From positions 1-35,578 of the forward strand of contig CAJXZG010000055.1 of NCBI GenBank assembly GCA_913063265.1: 35,578 nt of DNA, read 5' to 3'. Under the pieces are notes generated by a model. The model was given only the letters and a program-made list of their open reading frames with translations. It was not told where the DNA came from and did no database searches. Below are positions 7,296 through 17,985 of this stretch, piece after piece. The position numbers were made by a program, and so were the translations under genes. Position 1 is the first letter of the stretch, and each line of letters starts with the position of its first letter. This DNA is from an uncultured Prolixibacteraceae bacterium (lineage in GTDB: Bacteria; Bacteroidota; Bacteroidia; Bacteroidales; Prolixibacteraceae).

Positions 7296-9728
7296 ATGAA
7301 AACATCATTCCTGAAAAAAATCAATTCCTATTTATTTTTTATCCTGTTTTTTATTTCCGGTCTGACATATGGAATAGAGTCTGGAGATAAAGATGTTAAG
7401 GATATTATTAAATCGATGACCCTGGAACAAAAAGCACAACTTTTAATCGGTACCGGGATGCATTTCGAACTGCCTGATTCTATAAAAGCAAAAATGCCCA
7501 ATCGGGGCCAGCAACAGAAGGAAGAGACAGATTATACAAGAATGGTTGATAATATTAGAAAATATGTTCCGGGAGCTGCAGGAAATACAGCAGAATTTCC
7601 TGAACAGGGAATTACCACGCAGGTGCTTGCAGACGGACCTGCCGGGTTGCGTATTTCTCCTTATCGTAAAGGTTCGGATGAAACTTATTATTGTACAGCA
7701 TTTCCAATTGCAACTTTGCTGGCATCAACCTGGGATACTGAACTGGTTGAAAATGTAGGAAAAGTTATGGGAAAAGAAGTACTTGAATACGGGGCTGATG
7801 TAATTCTGGGGCCGGCACTAAATCTTCAGCGGGACCCACTCTGCGGAAGAAATTTTGAATATTATTCAGAAGATCCTTTAGTATCAGGAAAAATGGCAGC
7901 TGCAATGGTACGCGGAATTCAATCTAATGGTGTGGGAACTTCAATAAAACATTTTGCTGTAAACAACCAGGAAACCGCCCGAATGTCTGCTGATGTTATT
8001 GTGAGTGAAAGAGCACTTCGCGAATTATATCTGAAAAGTTTTGAAATTGCAGTTAAAGAAGGGAATCCCAGAACTGTAATGTCTTCTTACAATAAAATCA
8101 ATGGAACCTATGCATCTGAAAGTTATGATCTTTTAACAAAAATTCTTCGTGATGACTGGGATTTTAAAGGCTATGTTATGACTGACTGGGGTGGAGGAAG
8201 CGATTTGGCAGCACAAATGATTGCAGGAAATGATTTGATTATGCCCGGTTCGCCAGGACAAATTAACAAATTGATTTCTATTGTTGAAGAAGGACAACTT
8301 GATGAAGAAGTACTTGACAAAAATATTGAACGAATACTAAATATGATGTTGATTTCACCAAAATACAATGAATATAAAGTTTCAAATAAACCGGATTTAA
8401 AAGCTCATGCCAAAGTCGCACACGAAGCAGCTGCAAATGGAATGGTTCTTTTGAAAAACAATAATAATGCTCTTCCAATCCCAAAATCAGTAAAAAAAGT
8501 TGCTGCATTTGGAAATGCATCTTATGAGTTTATTTCCGGAGGAACTGGTAGCGGTGATGTAAATGAAGCATATACAGTTTCCTTGATTCAGGGATTAAAT
8601 AATGCAGGATTTCAAACGGACAACGGATTACAGGAATTTTACAAAAATTATATAAAAGAAGCCCGTGCAAAACAAGAACCACCTAAGAATTTTCTTGCTG
8701 CCTTAATGGGGGGAATGATCCCGGTTGAAGAGGCCGAAGTGAGCACAGAACTCGCAGGGGAAATGGCTGAAAAATCGGATTTAGCACTGATTGTAATTGG
8801 AAGAAATGCAGGAGAAGGAGACGACCGTAAAGCGGAAGAGGGTGATTTTTATCTTTCTTCTACCGAAACAGGTATGATTAAAAACGTCACGGAAGCTTTT
8901 CATAAAAAAGGAAAGAAATCGATTGTGATACTAAATATAGCCGGGGTTATTGAAACTGCAAGTTGGCGCGATATTCCGGATGCTGTTCTTTGCGCATGGC
9001 AGCCGGGTCAGGAAGGAGGAAATTCTGTAACTGATGTGTTAACAGGAAAAATAAATCCATCGGGAAAACTTGCAATTTCCTTCCCAGTTAAATATGAAGA
9101 TTCCTCAACAGCTAAAAATTTTCCAGGAAACGAAATCAAAAAGGAAGGTGAAGAAGATAAAACACCCGATCAGTCAGGATTTTCATTTATGCGTCGTGTT
9201 CCCTGGGAAGTAGTTTATGAGGAAGATATTTATGTTGGTTATCGATATTATAACACATTTGATGTCCCTGTGGCATATGAATTTGGCTATGGCCTTTCTT
9301 ACACCAATTTTGATTTCAGCAATATGAAACTGGATTCAAAAAAGTTTAAGGATAATCTAAATGTATCGGTGGTTGTTGAAAATACAGGAAATGTTGACGG
9401 TAGTGAAGTTGTTCAGGTGTATATTTCAAAACCTGACGGAGAACTAAAAAAACCGGAAGAAGAATTGATAGCGTTTGGAAAAACCAAAGTTTTAAAGCCC
9501 GGAGAAAAACAAACCATAACTTTTGATATTAACACCGATCAAATTGTCTCTTTTGATGAATCCAGGTCCATGTGGATTGCTGAATCAGGAAAATATACAG
9601 TTAAAATTGGTTCTTCTTCACAAAATATTTTGCATCAAAAAGATTTCAATTTGAAAAAAGATATTTCCTCGGGAGAAGTTTCCAGGGCTCTTGTTCCGCA
9701 GAAAAAATTTAAACGGCTTTCAAAATAA
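7296..9728 (+). CDS. GH3 beta-glycosidase (secreted)
   Basis: Second family 3 glycoside hydrolase, 810 residues, with a Sec signal peptide (MKTSFLKK, hydrophobic core, TYG) and no lipobox, hence probably periplasmic. The barrel domain carries KHFAVNNQE and the nucleophile Asp297 in MTDWGG. The sandwich domain carries GEGDDR, with Glu507 the likely acid/base. A fibronectin III-like domain follows at about 695-785, and a short charged tail ends the protein. It is distinct from the first GH3 in length, export type and sequence around the active site (TDWGGGSD against SDWGGTHS), so the two probably cleave different linkages. It is divergent from the Nudix-type regulator and may be its direct target. 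Confidence 0.95.
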   Translation: MKTSFLKKINSYLFFILFFISGLTYGIESGDKDVKDIIKSMTLEQKAQLLIGTGMHFELPDSIKAKMPNRGQQQKEETDYTRMVDNIRKYVPGAAGNTAEFPEQGITTQVLADGPAGLRISPYRKGSDETYYCTAFPIATLLASTWDTELVENVGKVMGKEVLEYGADVILGPALNLQRDPLCGRNFEYYSEDPLVSGKMAAAMVRGIQSNGVGTSIKHFAVNNQETARMSADVIVSERALRELYLKSFEIAVKEGNPRTVMSSYNKINGTYASESYDLLTKILRDDWDFKGYVMTDWGGGSDLAAQMIAGNDLIMPGSPGQINKLISIVEEGQLDEEVLDKNIERILNMMLISPKYNEYKVSNKPDLKAHAKVAHEAAANGMVLLKNNNNALPIPKSVKKVAAFGNASYEFISGGTGSGDVNEAYTVSLIQGLNNAGFQTDNGLQEFYKNYIKEARAKQEPPKNFLAALMGGMIPVEEAEVSTELAGEMAEKSDLALIVIGRNAGEGDDRKAEEGDFYLSSTETGMIKNVTEAFHKKGKKSIVILNIAGVIETASWRDIPDAVLCAWQPGQEGGNSVTDVLTGKINPSGKLAISFPVKYEDSSTAKNFPGNEIKKEGEEDKTPDQSGFSFMRRVPWEVVYEEDIYVGYRYYNTFDVPVAYEFGYGLSYTNFDFSNMKLDSKKFKDNLNVSVVVENTGNVDGSEVVQVYISKPDGELKKPEEELIAFGKTKVLKPGEKQTITFDINTDQIVSFDESRSMWIAESGKYTVKIGSSSQNILHQKDFNLKKDISSGEVSRALVPQKKFKRLSK

Positions 9729-9790
9729 TATGGTTTGTAGGTTTTAAAAAATACTGTCAGGGAAACTGGATTTCATTGACATAAAAAACT

Positions 9791-11005
9791 TTATGAAGCA
9801 GGTTTATTCATTAACCAGATTAATGGATTTCGGATTGGCAAATTTCTGATTACTTCCTGTGTTTGCGGATAAGCATCCAATGTCTTCCAGAGTTCGATAA
9901 ATTCGGTTTTGTTGTATGCTTTCCCTGCAAATAACAGAAAAGGATGTCTTACCGGCCACTCATCCCAATACATAACATCAGGAGGATAAGTCCAATTGGT
10001 TTTGTCTTTTACAAATGGATAAATAAACTCTGCTCCCAATTTCATATTTTTTCCATCGGGTGTTTTAAAGTCATACAAATTTTCATCTTTTGTGGATAAA
10101 ATTTCAGCACAGGTCATAAAAGCATCAATATTAAATAATGAATATCCATAAGGTTTTGTACGTGCCAGTTCAAGTGGAAAGGAACCATCGTCACCCATTT
10201 GATTGGGTAAAAGAATTTTTTTAAAACGATTCCTGCAAAGTGTTAAAACTTTTTCATTTTCAACCAATCTGGCAAATGCACCTACCTGCATAATCCAGCA
10301 GGTCGCGTGATTATTTTTTGTATTCATTTCATCAATACTGTATTGATGTGTTGTCAACCAGTTAACAAATTCTGAAAACCATTTTTTAATTTCTCTGATT
10401 GCTTCCTCAGAAATTGCCTTATTATCTTCCAGAATTTCAATTGAACGTGCCACTTCCACTAAATGAATCGCATCTATGATTCCGATTCCCCGACCTGTTA
10501 CTCTTCCTTTAATGGCCTGCACATATAGCAAAGCAGGATTCATTCGGGTTTCAGGATTTACAAACCATGCCTCCAAATGTTTCTGCGAAGCTTGTACGAA
10601 TTTCTTATTTCCCGTAATTAAAAAGGCTGAAGTTTGAATTCCAACAATTTTACTTAAACGAATCATTGCCAGCCGGTGTGCAACAAAATTATCAGGATTG
10701 CTTTGCCCGTCTTTTCTTATGTAAGGTCCATCCGGGTTTTCAGGGTCAGGCCACCAATAATCCCCTTCCGAATAAAAGTCATGTATTCCCCCGGCACTTC
10801 TGTCACAAACATAAGAAGTAACCGTAATGGGCAGGCTATCTAATGATTTAATTGCCGTCTCAACAATAAATTTCCGCTCTTTCACTGAAATGTAAGGAAT
10901 CTTATCTTTTCCTTGTGAACATCCCGATAAGCTTACTGCCAGCAATAAAAATATCCAGTTCGAAATATTTCTGATTACCAGATACCAGGCACTGCTTTTT
11001 ACCAT
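9791..11005 (-). CDS. Alginate-lyase-superfamily polysaccharide lyase lipoprotein (PF05426 type)
   Basis: 404-residue protein with an N-terminal hydrophobic segment and lipobox LSGC (Cys about 29), so lipid-anchored. The body is an all-helical toroid of the alginate lyase superfamily (Pfam PF05426, which includes PL5 and the glucuronan-active PL38). Recognisable are GGIHDFYSEGDYWWPDP near the N-terminus, typical of this family, and N231-N232-H233 in NNHATCW, the family's catalytic Asn/His region. These enzymes cleave uronic acid polymers by beta-elimination. It is last in a tight minus-strand run behind the SDR (15 bp) and the sulfatase-GH78 fusion, which suggests action on a uronate-containing sulfated rhamnoglycan. 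Guluronate/mannuronate or glucuronate specificity cannot be told apart by eye. Confidence 0.8.
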   Translation of the reverse strand: MVKSSAWYLVIRNISNWIFLLLAVSLSGCSQGKDKIPYISVKERKFIVETAIKSLDSLPITVTSYVCDRSAGGIHDFYSEGDYWWPDPENPDGPYIRKDGQSNPDNFVAHRLAMIRLSKIVGIQTSAFLITGNKKFVQASQKHLEAWFVNPETRMNPALLYVQAIKGRVTGRGIGIIDAIHLVEVARSIEILEDNKAISEEAIREIKKWFSEFVNWLTTHQYSIDEMNTKNNHATCWIMQVGAFARLVENEKVLTLCRNRFKKILLPNQMGDDGSFPLELARTKPYGYSLFNIDAFMTCAEILSTKDENLYDFKTPDGKNMKLGAEFIYPFVKDKTNWTYPPDVMYWDEWPVRHPFLLFAGKAYNKTEFIELWKTLDAYPQTQEVIRNLPIRNPLIWLMNKPAS

Positions 11006-11020
11006 ATAACTAATAAATTT

Positions 11021-11797
11021 TTAAATTGTTGCCAACAAACCACCATCCACATAAATCATTTGACCATTCACATAACTGCTGGCATCGGAAGCAAGAAATA
11101 GTAAAGCACCCAAAAGTTCTTCCGCAATTCCCCATCGATTGCTTGGTGTGCGCTTACATAACCAGCTATCAAATTCAGAATTTTCCCAAAGTGGTTTTGT
11201 CATTTCGGTTTTAAAATATCCAGGACCAATTCCGTTTATCTGGATATTATATTTAGCCCAGTCGGTTGCCAATCCTTTGGTCAACATTTTTAAACCACCT
11301 TTTGATGCAGCATAAGGAGCTATGGTCGCCCGTCCCAGTTCGCTTTGCATTGAACCAATATTTATGATTTTGCCGGCTTTCTTTTTAATCATGCCCCCAA
11401 CCACTGCTTTCGAAACTTTATAAGCACCGGTAAGATTTATCCCGATTACCTTTTCCCAGTCGTCATCCTTAAAATCTTCCAACGGAGCGCGCAAATTTAT
11501 TCCTGCATTATTAATCAGAATATCAATCGAGCCAATTTCTTTTTCGATTTTTTGAATGGCCTTATTTATTTCATCACTTTTTGTTACATCAAAAACTGTT
11601 GCAAATGCTGAATAGCCATAAGACTTAAATTCTTTTAACTGGGTATTTACTTTCTCTGGACTTCGTCCATTTAAAATAACCTTACAACCATTCTCTGCCA
11701 ATCCTTTTGCAAAAACGGTTCCCAATCCTCCGGTTGAACCTGTGACCAAAGCAACTTTCCCCTTGAGGTTAAAGAGGTTTTCAACCTTCATAATCAT
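11021..11797 (-). CDS. Short-chain dehydrogenase/reductase (gluconate 5-dehydrogenase/KduD-like)
   Basis: Classical SDR of 258 residues, cytoplasmic. The NAD(P)-binding motif TGSTGGLG is at 19-26, NNAG at 96-99, and the catalytic Ser149, Tyr162 and Lys166 (YAASK) are all present. The C-terminus RTPSNRWG...VDGG is characteristic of the gluconate 5-dehydrogenase/2-dehydro-3-deoxygluconate 5-dehydrogenase group. Placed between a lyase and the sulfatase-GH78 with 5-15 bp gaps, it most plausibly reduces a keto-deoxy-uronate made from lyase plus GH88 products (KduD-like or DEH-reductase-like step). ATG at 11797 and the ATG two codons later are both possible starts. Confidence 0.88.
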   Translation of the reverse strand: MIMKVENLFNLKGKVALVTGSTGGLGTVFAKGLAENGCKVILNGRSPEKVNTQLKEFKSYGYSAFATVFDVTKSDEINKAIQKIEKEIGSIDILINNAGINLRAPLEDFKDDDWEKVIGINLTGAYKVSKAVVGGMIKKKAGKIINIGSMQSELGRATIAPYAASKGGLKMLTKGLATDWAKYNIQINGIGPGYFKTEMTKPLWENSEFDSWLCKRTPSNRWGIAEELLGALLFLASDASSYVNGQMIYVDGGLLATI

Positions 11798-11802
11798 ATG
11801 TA

Positions 11803-14800
11803 TTAGAATGAGTTTATCTTTACTTCTATCTTGTTTAATCCCGAATTCAAACGAACGCTGCCAAACGAAGTATTTACCGGAACTCCATTAACACTTACCA
11901 CTGAATTTTGGGGAAAATCCAGTTTAAACTCAGCAACCATATTAGCGGGCAAATCAATTAAATACTGACTCAAACGTCCGCTAAACTTTTTGTAATCCGC
12001 TTTTATTTGTCCCTTAACTGTGGGCACAACAATTGAGCTGCTTTTTAGGTCTGCCAATTGCGGATAAATTTCAGCTACCCTAAAACCCGGTTTTAGAGGT
12101 TGGATACCCCACATATTTCTGGCAACAATATTTGCCGGGGCCGCACCCCAGGCATGATTCCAGTCCTGATTTGGTTTATATCTCAAATCCCAGGCCTCCC
12201 AAGAGATGGTAGATCCTCCTTTTATCATATTATACCAGCTTCTGTCATGGGTCGCAGTCATCAATTCAAGTGCGTAATCCGCAGCTCCTGCATTATACAA
12301 AGCTTCCATTAAAAACTGCGCCCCATATACACTGCATCCCATTCCACGTGATTTTATATATTCCACGACTTCATTTTTATAATCATCCGGAACAATTCCA
12401 AATGCAAGTGGCAACATGTTTGAATGAATCGCTCCATGATTGGTTTCAATTCCATCCTGATAATAACCACCTTCCTTATTAAATAGATATTGATTTATCG
12501 AGTTTTTCACCCTGGCAGCACGCATTTCAAAATCCAGTTTTTCTTCAGTTTTGCCCAAAATTCCTGCAAACTCAGCCATAATTTTCATGTTCTGATAATA
12601 AAAGCTGTTGATTACAGTGCTAATTGGTGTAAACACAAATCCATCGCGCTCGCCTTGCGGCCAGTCTTTGGGTAATTTCCAGCCGGTATCTTTTTGCGCC
12701 GGAGGCCAATCTACAATATCGCGAACACGCTGTGTGGTATCTGCAAATCCAAGTTTGGCCATAAATTTACCGTTATGCTTTGGAGATTCTGTGCTGATTA
12801 AACCATACTTATATTCCAGTTCCATTAAAGTTTTGTGTTTTAATGGCTCATAATATTTCGTTATCAGTTCGGTGTTTCCAGTGTACATGTAATCCTGGTA
12901 AAACAATAGTGCAACATGAAGTTGCCATTCGGTTGGCCAGGTCGGATAATCCATAAAATACTCAATGGTTTTACGGGCAATCGCATACTCATTATCCACA
13001 GAATAATGACTCAATTGATTTAAATAAGCATCTGCTTCATAAGGAATTCTCTCACGGTCGCCATCTACATAGTAACCTGCAAAAGAAGTTGCTTTTTGAG
13101 AATATTTACACATTTTCCAAACCTGGTTTAAAATGTCGTTTGAACTTGAAAAAGAACTGCTATTATCCTCAAAATATGTAAAATATGCTTCCCGGTTTAA
13201 ATCTTCGGATTTTATCTCCGCCTCTGGAAAGTCATTCTCCCCGGAAATTTCAACATATCGAAATGGCATAATTACCGGGAACGAATCAGGTAAAGCAACA
13301 GCAATGGATTTCGTGTTTCTTTCATCGGGAATTAATTCTATTTGATACTCTGATTTCCCTGGTTCAACCTCCAACTCTACTTCCTGGTATCTGATTGTCC
13401 CTCCCGGATTTTTATCAATTTTACCATCTAACAATTTTTCTCCCAGGCCAATAATTAATTTTTCTTCTTTTTTTGCTGAATAATTAATGTTTAAAGTTCC
13501 AAATGCAGCTTTCCCAAAATCGGCAAAATAAGTTCCTTCTTCAATTTGCCTGAATTCCACGGGCTCGATATTTTCAATTTGAAACCAGTTCCCAGAGCTT
13601 AACTTTTCTCCAAAAAAACCGGTTGAAAACTTTTGTGGTTCAGAATATTCCGATAGTCGATTGTCTTTGTCGAAAATGCGAACCTTCCAGAAATAGGTAC
13701 TGTTTTCTTTTAGTTTTTCACCTTCAAATTCAACATTTGTTGATTGGCCGGTTCGCATATTTCCGCTATCCCAAACATCTCCAATATTGTTCTCAATGTT
13801 TTCTTTTGAAGATGAAACCAGAATTTGATAACCCAACTGCAGACCCGCTTCTTTGGGAACAATCCAACCAAATTCGGGTTTGTTATCTATAATCTTTGTA
13901 TAGCGTGGCTCCCGAATTGTTTCGACTGTTAAGCCAAAAGGAATTCCGGAATAAGGATCGGCATATTTTAATCCAAGTTCATCATTTTTCTTTCTGAATT
14001 CAATAAGTACTTTTTCATAATCAGGATTTCCCACCAGATTATAAATCTCCTTCGGATCATCTTTCAAGTTATAGAGTTCCTCAGATGACTTATCGTTGAT
14101 GTACCGCATATATTTCCATTCCTTGGTACGTACACCTTCGCTTGGTGGGATATGCTCAAATTCCCATAGATGTTCTACCAAAACAGTATCACGACCAATG
14201 GTCTTTTTCTCTCCGGAAACCATTGAAACCAAACTTTTTCCCTGGTAGGTTTCAGGAACAGGAATTCCTGCATAATCCAGAATGGTTGCCGGTACATCGA
14301 TATTTAATGCCATGTCTGAAATATCAAGATGTTTTTTTGCACGAGGATCATAAACAATTAAAGGAACACGAATTGAATTATCGTACATTAACCATTTCCC
14401 CGAAATCTGTCGTTCGCCAAGGAAAAATCCATTGTCACCCATAAGAATGATAATTGTGTTTTTGTCCAGGCCTTTTTCAGTCAGTTTTTTTCTGATTTTG
14501 GCAATTTCCAAATCAATACCATAAATCATCCGGTAATACCCTTTTGTACTGTGCTGATATTTTTCAGGAGTATCGTTTTTCCAAAACCAACGTACACGAT
14601 TAAAACCATCCCTTACCGGTTTTGGCAAAGCATTAAAATACTTTTCATCAGCAAGATCCGGTTCGGGCATATCCATATTTTGATAAAGTTTGTTGGGTTC
14701 TTCCTGCCAGAAATATTGAAGCGGAGCTCCGTCGTGAGCATGCGGGGCACTAAAACTCAGAGATAGTGAGAATGGTTTATCTGAAGGTACATTATCGATA

Positions 14801-15354
14801 AAATCGAGTGCTTTTTGACCAGTATATCTGGTTAAATGAACAGTGTCTCCATTTAAGGTTTTATAATAGTATCCTCTGTAATCCTTGAACTTCCCTGCCC
14901 TATCGTAAATCTCAACCTCATCAAACATTTTTTCCCTTCCCTGGTAATTCACACCAAATTTTCCAAAAAAGCCATTATAATAACCTGCTTCTTTCAAAAG
15001 TTTTGGATACGAATTCTCCATGTACTCTTTTCTGATATCGCCTGTTTGAAAAGTATATTTATGAGTTCTTTCATGCAAACCACTAAAAATACTTGATCGA
15101 CTCGCCGAGCAGATAGGAGTTGTTACAATTGCATGTGAGAAATAAGCACCGCCTTCAGCAAGTTTATCCATTTCAGGTGTTGCAGCCAATGGATTTCCGG
15201 AGTAACCCAATGCGCTCCAGCGTTGATCGTCGGTAAGGATAAAAATAATATTCGGACGCTCATACGTACTTTTTGCCTTTTGAGTTGCTGAAACATTAAT
15301 CTTTGAAAAAATGAATAGGATTAGAATGATAAGATAAGTTAGGTTCTTTAGCAT
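11803..15354 (-). CDS. Bifunctional S1 sulfatase - GH78 alpha-L-rhamnosidase fusion
   Basis: A single reading frame of 1183 residues. After a signal peptide (1-24), residues about 33-480 are a type I sulfatase: metal-binding Asp42-Asp43 in LTDDQRW and the formylglycine motif C82-S-A-S-R86 (Cys82 is the residue oxidised). Residues about 487-590 are an Fn3-like rhamnosidase N-domain, about 590-730 a beta-sandwich, about 735-1085 the (alpha/alpha)6 catalytic barrel, and 1085-1183 a C-terminal sandwich. In the GH78 part Glu768 ([10 protein letters not shown]) fits the general acid and Glu1053 (SWEAWD) the general base. An enzyme with this architecture is known from ulvan degradation loci of marine Bacteroidota (recalled, not searched). 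Desulfation and removal of rhamnose by one polypeptide is expected. The SDR starts 5 bp after its stop, so they form an operon. Confidence 0.92.
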   Translation of the reverse strand: MLKNLTYLIILILFIFSKINVSATQKAKSTYERPNIIFILTDDQRWSALGYSGNPLAATPEMDKLAEGGAYFSHAIVTTPICSASRSSIFSGLHERTHKYTFQTGDIRKEYMENSYPKLLKEAGYYNGFFGKFGVNYQGREKMFDEVEIYDRAGKFKDYRGYYYKTLNGDTVHLTRYTGQKALDFIDNVPSDKPFSLSLSFSAPHAHDGAPLQYFWQEEPNKLYQNMDMPEPDLADEKYFNALPKPVRDGFNRVRWFWKNDTPEKYQHSTKGYYRMIYGIDLEIAKIRKKLTEKGLDKNTIIILMGDNGFFLGERQISGKWLMYDNSIRVPLIVYDPRAKKHLDISDMALNIDVPATILDYAGIPVPETYQGKSLVSMVSGEKKTIGRDTVLVEHLWEFEHIPPSEGVRTKEWKYMRYINDKSSEELYNLKDDPKEIYNLVGNPDYEKVLIEFRKKNDELGLKYADPYSGIPFGLTVETIREPRYTKIIDNKPEFGWIVPKEAGLQLGYQILVSSSKENIENNIGDVWDSGNMRTGQSTNVEFEGEKLKENSTYFWKVRIFDKDNRLSEYSEPQKFSTGFFGEKLSSGNWFQIENIEPVEFRQIEEGTYFADFGKAAFGTLNINYSAKKEEKLIIGLGEKLLDGKIDKNPGGTIRYQEVELEVEPGKSEYQIELIPDERNTKSIAVALPDSFPVIMPFRYVEISGENDFPEAEIKSEDLNREAYFTYFEDNSSSFSSSNDILNQVWKMCKYSQKATSFAGYYVDGDRERIPYEADAYLNQLSHYSVDNEYAIARKTIEYFMDYPTWPTEWQLHVALLFYQDYMYTGNTELITKYYEPLKHKTLMELEYKYGLISTESPKHNGKFMAKLGFADTTQRVRDIVDWPPAQKDTGWKLPKDWPQGERDGFVFTPISTVINSFYYQNMKIMAEFAGILGKTEEKLDFEMRAARVKNSINQYLFNKEGGYYQDGIETNHGAIHSNMLPLAFGIVPDDYKNEVVEYIKSRGMGCSVYGAQFLMEALYNAGAADYALELMTATHDRSWYNMIKGGSTISWEAWDLRYKPNQDWNHAWGAAPANIVARNMWGIQPLKPGFRVAEIYPQLADLKSSSIVVPTVKGQIKADYKKFSGRLSQYLIDLPANMVAEFKLDFPQNSVVSVNGVPVNTSFGSVRLNSGLNKIEVKINSF

Positions 15355-15509
15355 GTCGAGTAGTATATTAATTTCAAAAAAATTAAAAGTAATTCTTTCA
15401 AAGCTAAATGCAACAAGATCTTTCTATCATTTCATTAATTAGGATAGAATACTGCCAGATAATAACACTTCGAGCCCACAAAGTCGCGAGTAGTAGTTAC
15501 TTTGAGAAA

Positions 15510-15588
15510 CTCTGTGATTCTTTGTGTAGCTTTGTAAAATAGTTTTAACACAAAGTTACACGAAGGCCTCTCAAAGAATCACAAAGAA
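15510..15588. repeat. Long imperfect hairpin in intergenic DNA
   Basis: The 259-bp gap between the sulfatase-GH78 and TfoX-N genes contains an imperfect inverted repeat. The left part (about 15510-15535, CTCTGTGATTCTTTG then TGTAGCTTTGT) pairs with the right part (about 15548-15588), which has an extra 9-10 bases in its middle. The central loop is AAAATAGTTTTAA. The motif family (CTTTGTG, ACTTTGTG, AAAGAATCACAAAG) looks like a dispersed intergenic repeat rather than a terminator, since there is no simple stem with T-run. The remainder of the gap shows no gene. Confidence 0.55.
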
Positions 15589-15613
15589 GTATATTAACCA
15601 GAAATAATAAGGC

Positions 15614-15964
15614 TTAACTATTCTTTTTCTTCTTTTTAGATGATTTTGCAAGTGGATTAAAATCAAGTGCAAGATTTATCCAGTAGTCAAATTCCTCCTT
15701 AGTTTTCATCCCTGTCTCATCAATCAAAACATAGCCTTTCATAGGGCGTTTGGTAAAATCCATAGTCCGGCAACCTCTTTTCTCCACCATTTCGTTGTGA
15801 AGATCAGGATTGATTCTACACATTAATTCATCTTTTATGATTCCTACACACATTTTGTCGTTGACCATAAATGTCAATCCTCCCATCATAGCTTTTTCCT
15901 CAACATTTGGAGTTTCCTGCAGACGTTCCCTGATCCTATTTGCCAGATTTTCATTATAAGCCAT
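15614..15964 (-). CDS. TfoX N-terminal domain protein
   Basis: 116 residues matching the TfoX N-terminal domain family throughout: MMGGLTFMVNDKMCVGI followed by LMCRINP and GYVLID. The domain takes its name from the competence regulator TfoX, but stand-alone small versions like this are widespread and uncharacterised. The C-terminus is a lysine-rich tail (SSKKKKKNS). It lies 72 bp after the clan GH-A gene on the same strand and interrupts the carbohydrate cluster. It probably has no part in glycan degradation. No signal peptide, so cytoplasmic. Confidence 0.85.
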   Translation of the reverse strand: MAYNENLANRIRERLQETPNVEEKAMMGGLTFMVNDKMCVGIIKDELMCRINPDLHNEMVEKRGCRTMDFTKRPMKGYVLIDETGMKTKEEFDYWINLALDFNPLAKSSKKKKKNS

Positions 15965-16036
15965 TGTAAATCATTTTCGGATTTATAATCTCAACAAAAG
16001 AAAAATGTTTTTGTTCGGCTGAAATGAATCCAAAAA

Positions 16037-17941
16037 CTAATTCAAGACCAGCTTTTTAGTTATTTTGCAATTACCATTGTAGAGGTTTAAAAAATAGATT
16101 CCCTGATTTAGATCGAGATTTAACTTATGTGTTTCTGATTCGGCATAATTAAATTCCTGTTCAAACACTTTTTTTCCTGTTAAGCTGATAATGTCCAATT
16201 TATTGAAAGTAAATCCCGGACAGGAAATTGTTATTTTTCCATTAGAAGGATTTGGATAAACACTTACTGCCGGATTAATAGTATTTTCAACTGAAGTTAA
16301 AACAGGAATAGAATCGCCCGAAACCAAAACATATGTTACAGAAAGCGGAGGTGCTTCAAATTTTACCTTACCATAAATACTTTTTCCATAAGCCTTTAAG
16401 GTTTTATAGTTTTTGGGGCCACCACCTGCTAATGTAGTTCCTTCTCCGTTAACAAATACTTTTCTGGAAAAATCTCCATTATCGGCTCCTCCTGTTAATA
16501 CATAACGATAAAAACTTCTGGCTTCGGGGTAATTCTCCAAATCGAATTCAACTATTTGTTTTGTAGTTCCCTTGTTTACCACTGTCACACCACTTTCTCC
16601 GGAGGAAAACGAAGATGCATAAGCAATAATATTATTATTGCCTGAAACTGTTGATTTTACCATTATATCTCCAAAATACTTTTGAAAATAGTACATATAA
16701 TAAAACGGTGCATGTGGTATACCATCGCTTACTCCGGGTTCATCATTTCTGGCAAAAAGCCCATGATCATCACCATTGTTCCAGCCGTTTGCCAGGTCCC
16801 AACGCATTGCCTGTCCATATTCGTTTTTGATTAATTCGCCCAAAACCAAAGTAGCATGCATACCGTTAATGTAAGAAACTGCCTGTTTGCTTCCCTGTGC
16901 AAAAATATTCCATTCGGTTAAAGCAACTGGTAGATTATCGACTTCAGTGTATTTTCTGAGGTCGTTTAAAGCGTAATCTTTTTTCTTTTTTGTATTTGCA
17001 GCTGAATTTAAGATAACAGGAATTCCTGAGTTTTGATCATATGGTGTATAATAAGAATGAATCACTAAAAAATCGGCTTTGTCAGCTATTTCCGGCAATA
17101 CCCCTTTATTCCAGTTTTTCATCACTGGATCCCAGGTAACATCTTCTTCCTGCATACAAATCCCAATTTTTATGTCTGCACCTATTTCTGCTGCAGCGTT
17201 TTTCATGGAGTCGATAAATACTCTGGAGTGTCTACCGTACAATTCACCGGATATAAACTGAGGCTGCCCGTCTTGATTTAGTAAAACATCAATTTCGTAA
17301 CCGGCCTGCCACGGTCCCATATTTTCATTGCCAATCTCCCAGAATTTTGTTCTGCCATTATCGTAACGAACCCAGTTTGCTGCATAATGCGCTGCATTGG
17401 CGACCGGGTCTGGTCCTGTACCATATCGGGCATAACTATAGTTTACGCAAATACAACCTGTGGAATTTGTTTTTTTCAACAAATCATAATAATCATTCAC
17501 CGTCATCGCCCAATTGGTTGTATTCATTCCCGCTTGCAGTGCTCCAACTTTTCGATCCGGAGGTATATCGATGGGCCCTTTATCCTGAACAGCATCCCAA
17601 AAATGATCGTTGGAAAGGTTACCTCCAGGCCAGCGCAGTACATTCGGACTTAAATTATAAATATCGTTTACCAAAGTTGGTTTATTATTCATTTTTCCTG
17701 CCCAATTGATGGCATTGTTTCCGTAAACATACTTGCTCACTTTTGTGATTGTATCTTTTAGATTGATTGAAATTGTAACGGTTGCTGGTTCTTCCGGCTG
17801 AGGAGTATTGATGTATTCAGGACTTACAGCCTCCTTCGGTTCCCAATCATCCAGAAAAAATCCCTGATTATATTGTGCTTTGCCAGAAAAGAAAAACAGA
17901 ACTAACAATACAACTAACAAATTATTGATACCTGTTTTCAT
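16037..17941 (-). CDS. Clan GH-A glycoside hydrolase (GH51-like) with T9SS sorting domain
   Basis: 634 residues. A signal peptide (to about 22) is followed by a beta/alpha-barrel with features of clan GH-A: YVYGNNAINW, LRWPGGNLSN, the acid/base Glu206 in FWEIGNENMGPW, and the nucleophile Glu343 in ALTEWNIF. Sequence flavour is closest to GH51-type arabinofuranosidases and related unclassified families. A beta-sandwich (about 450-545) follows, and the last 75 residues (VSVYPNPSNGK to KKLVLN) are a T9SS type A sorting domain, so the enzyme crosses the outer membrane and is released or attached at the surface. It starts 44 bp after the GH10-like gene and likely shares its transcript. Target sugar is not certain. 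Confidence 0.85.
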   Translation of the reverse strand: MKTGINNLLVVLLVLFFFSGKAQYNQGFFLDDWEPKEAVSPEYINTPQPEEPATVTISINLKDTITKVSKYVYGNNAINWAGKMNNKPTLVNDIYNLSPNVLRWPGGNLSNDHFWDAVQDKGPIDIPPDRKVGALQAGMNTTNWAMTVNDYYDLLKKTNSTGCICVNYSYARYGTGPDPVANAAHYAANWVRYDNGRTKFWEIGNENMGPWQAGYEIDVLLNQDGQPQFISGELYGRHSRVFIDSMKNAAAEIGADIKIGICMQEEDVTWDPVMKNWNKGVLPEIADKADFLVIHSYYTPYDQNSGIPVILNSAANTKKKKDYALNDLRKYTEVDNLPVALTEWNIFAQGSKQAVSYINGMHATLVLGELIKNEYGQAMRWDLANGWNNGDDHGLFARNDEPGVSDGIPHAPFYYMYYFQKYFGDIMVKSTVSGNNNIIAYASSFSSGESGVTVVNKGTTKQIVEFDLENYPEARSFYRYVLTGGADNGDFSRKVFVNGEGTTLAGGGPKNYKTLKAYGKSIYGKVKFEAPPLSVTYVLVSGDSIPVLTSVENTINPAVSVYPNPSNGKITISCPGFTFNKLDIISLTGKKVFEQEFNYAESETHKLNLDLNQGIYFLNLYNGNCKITKKLVLN

Positions 17942-17985
17942 AATTGCTAATCTTTGGTTTTTAAGAAACTAACATGCTGACAATT

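Noticed and set aside
9729..9790. TGTCA...TGACA inverted repeat between convergent GH3 and lyase genes
   Set aside because: Five-bp arms with a loop of about 17 bases and no T-run are too weak to call a terminator.
12100..14766. Open frames of 60-100 codons on the plus strand
   Set aside because: They overlap the sulfatase-GH78 gene in antisense and have no recognisable domains; they are by-products of the real coding strand.
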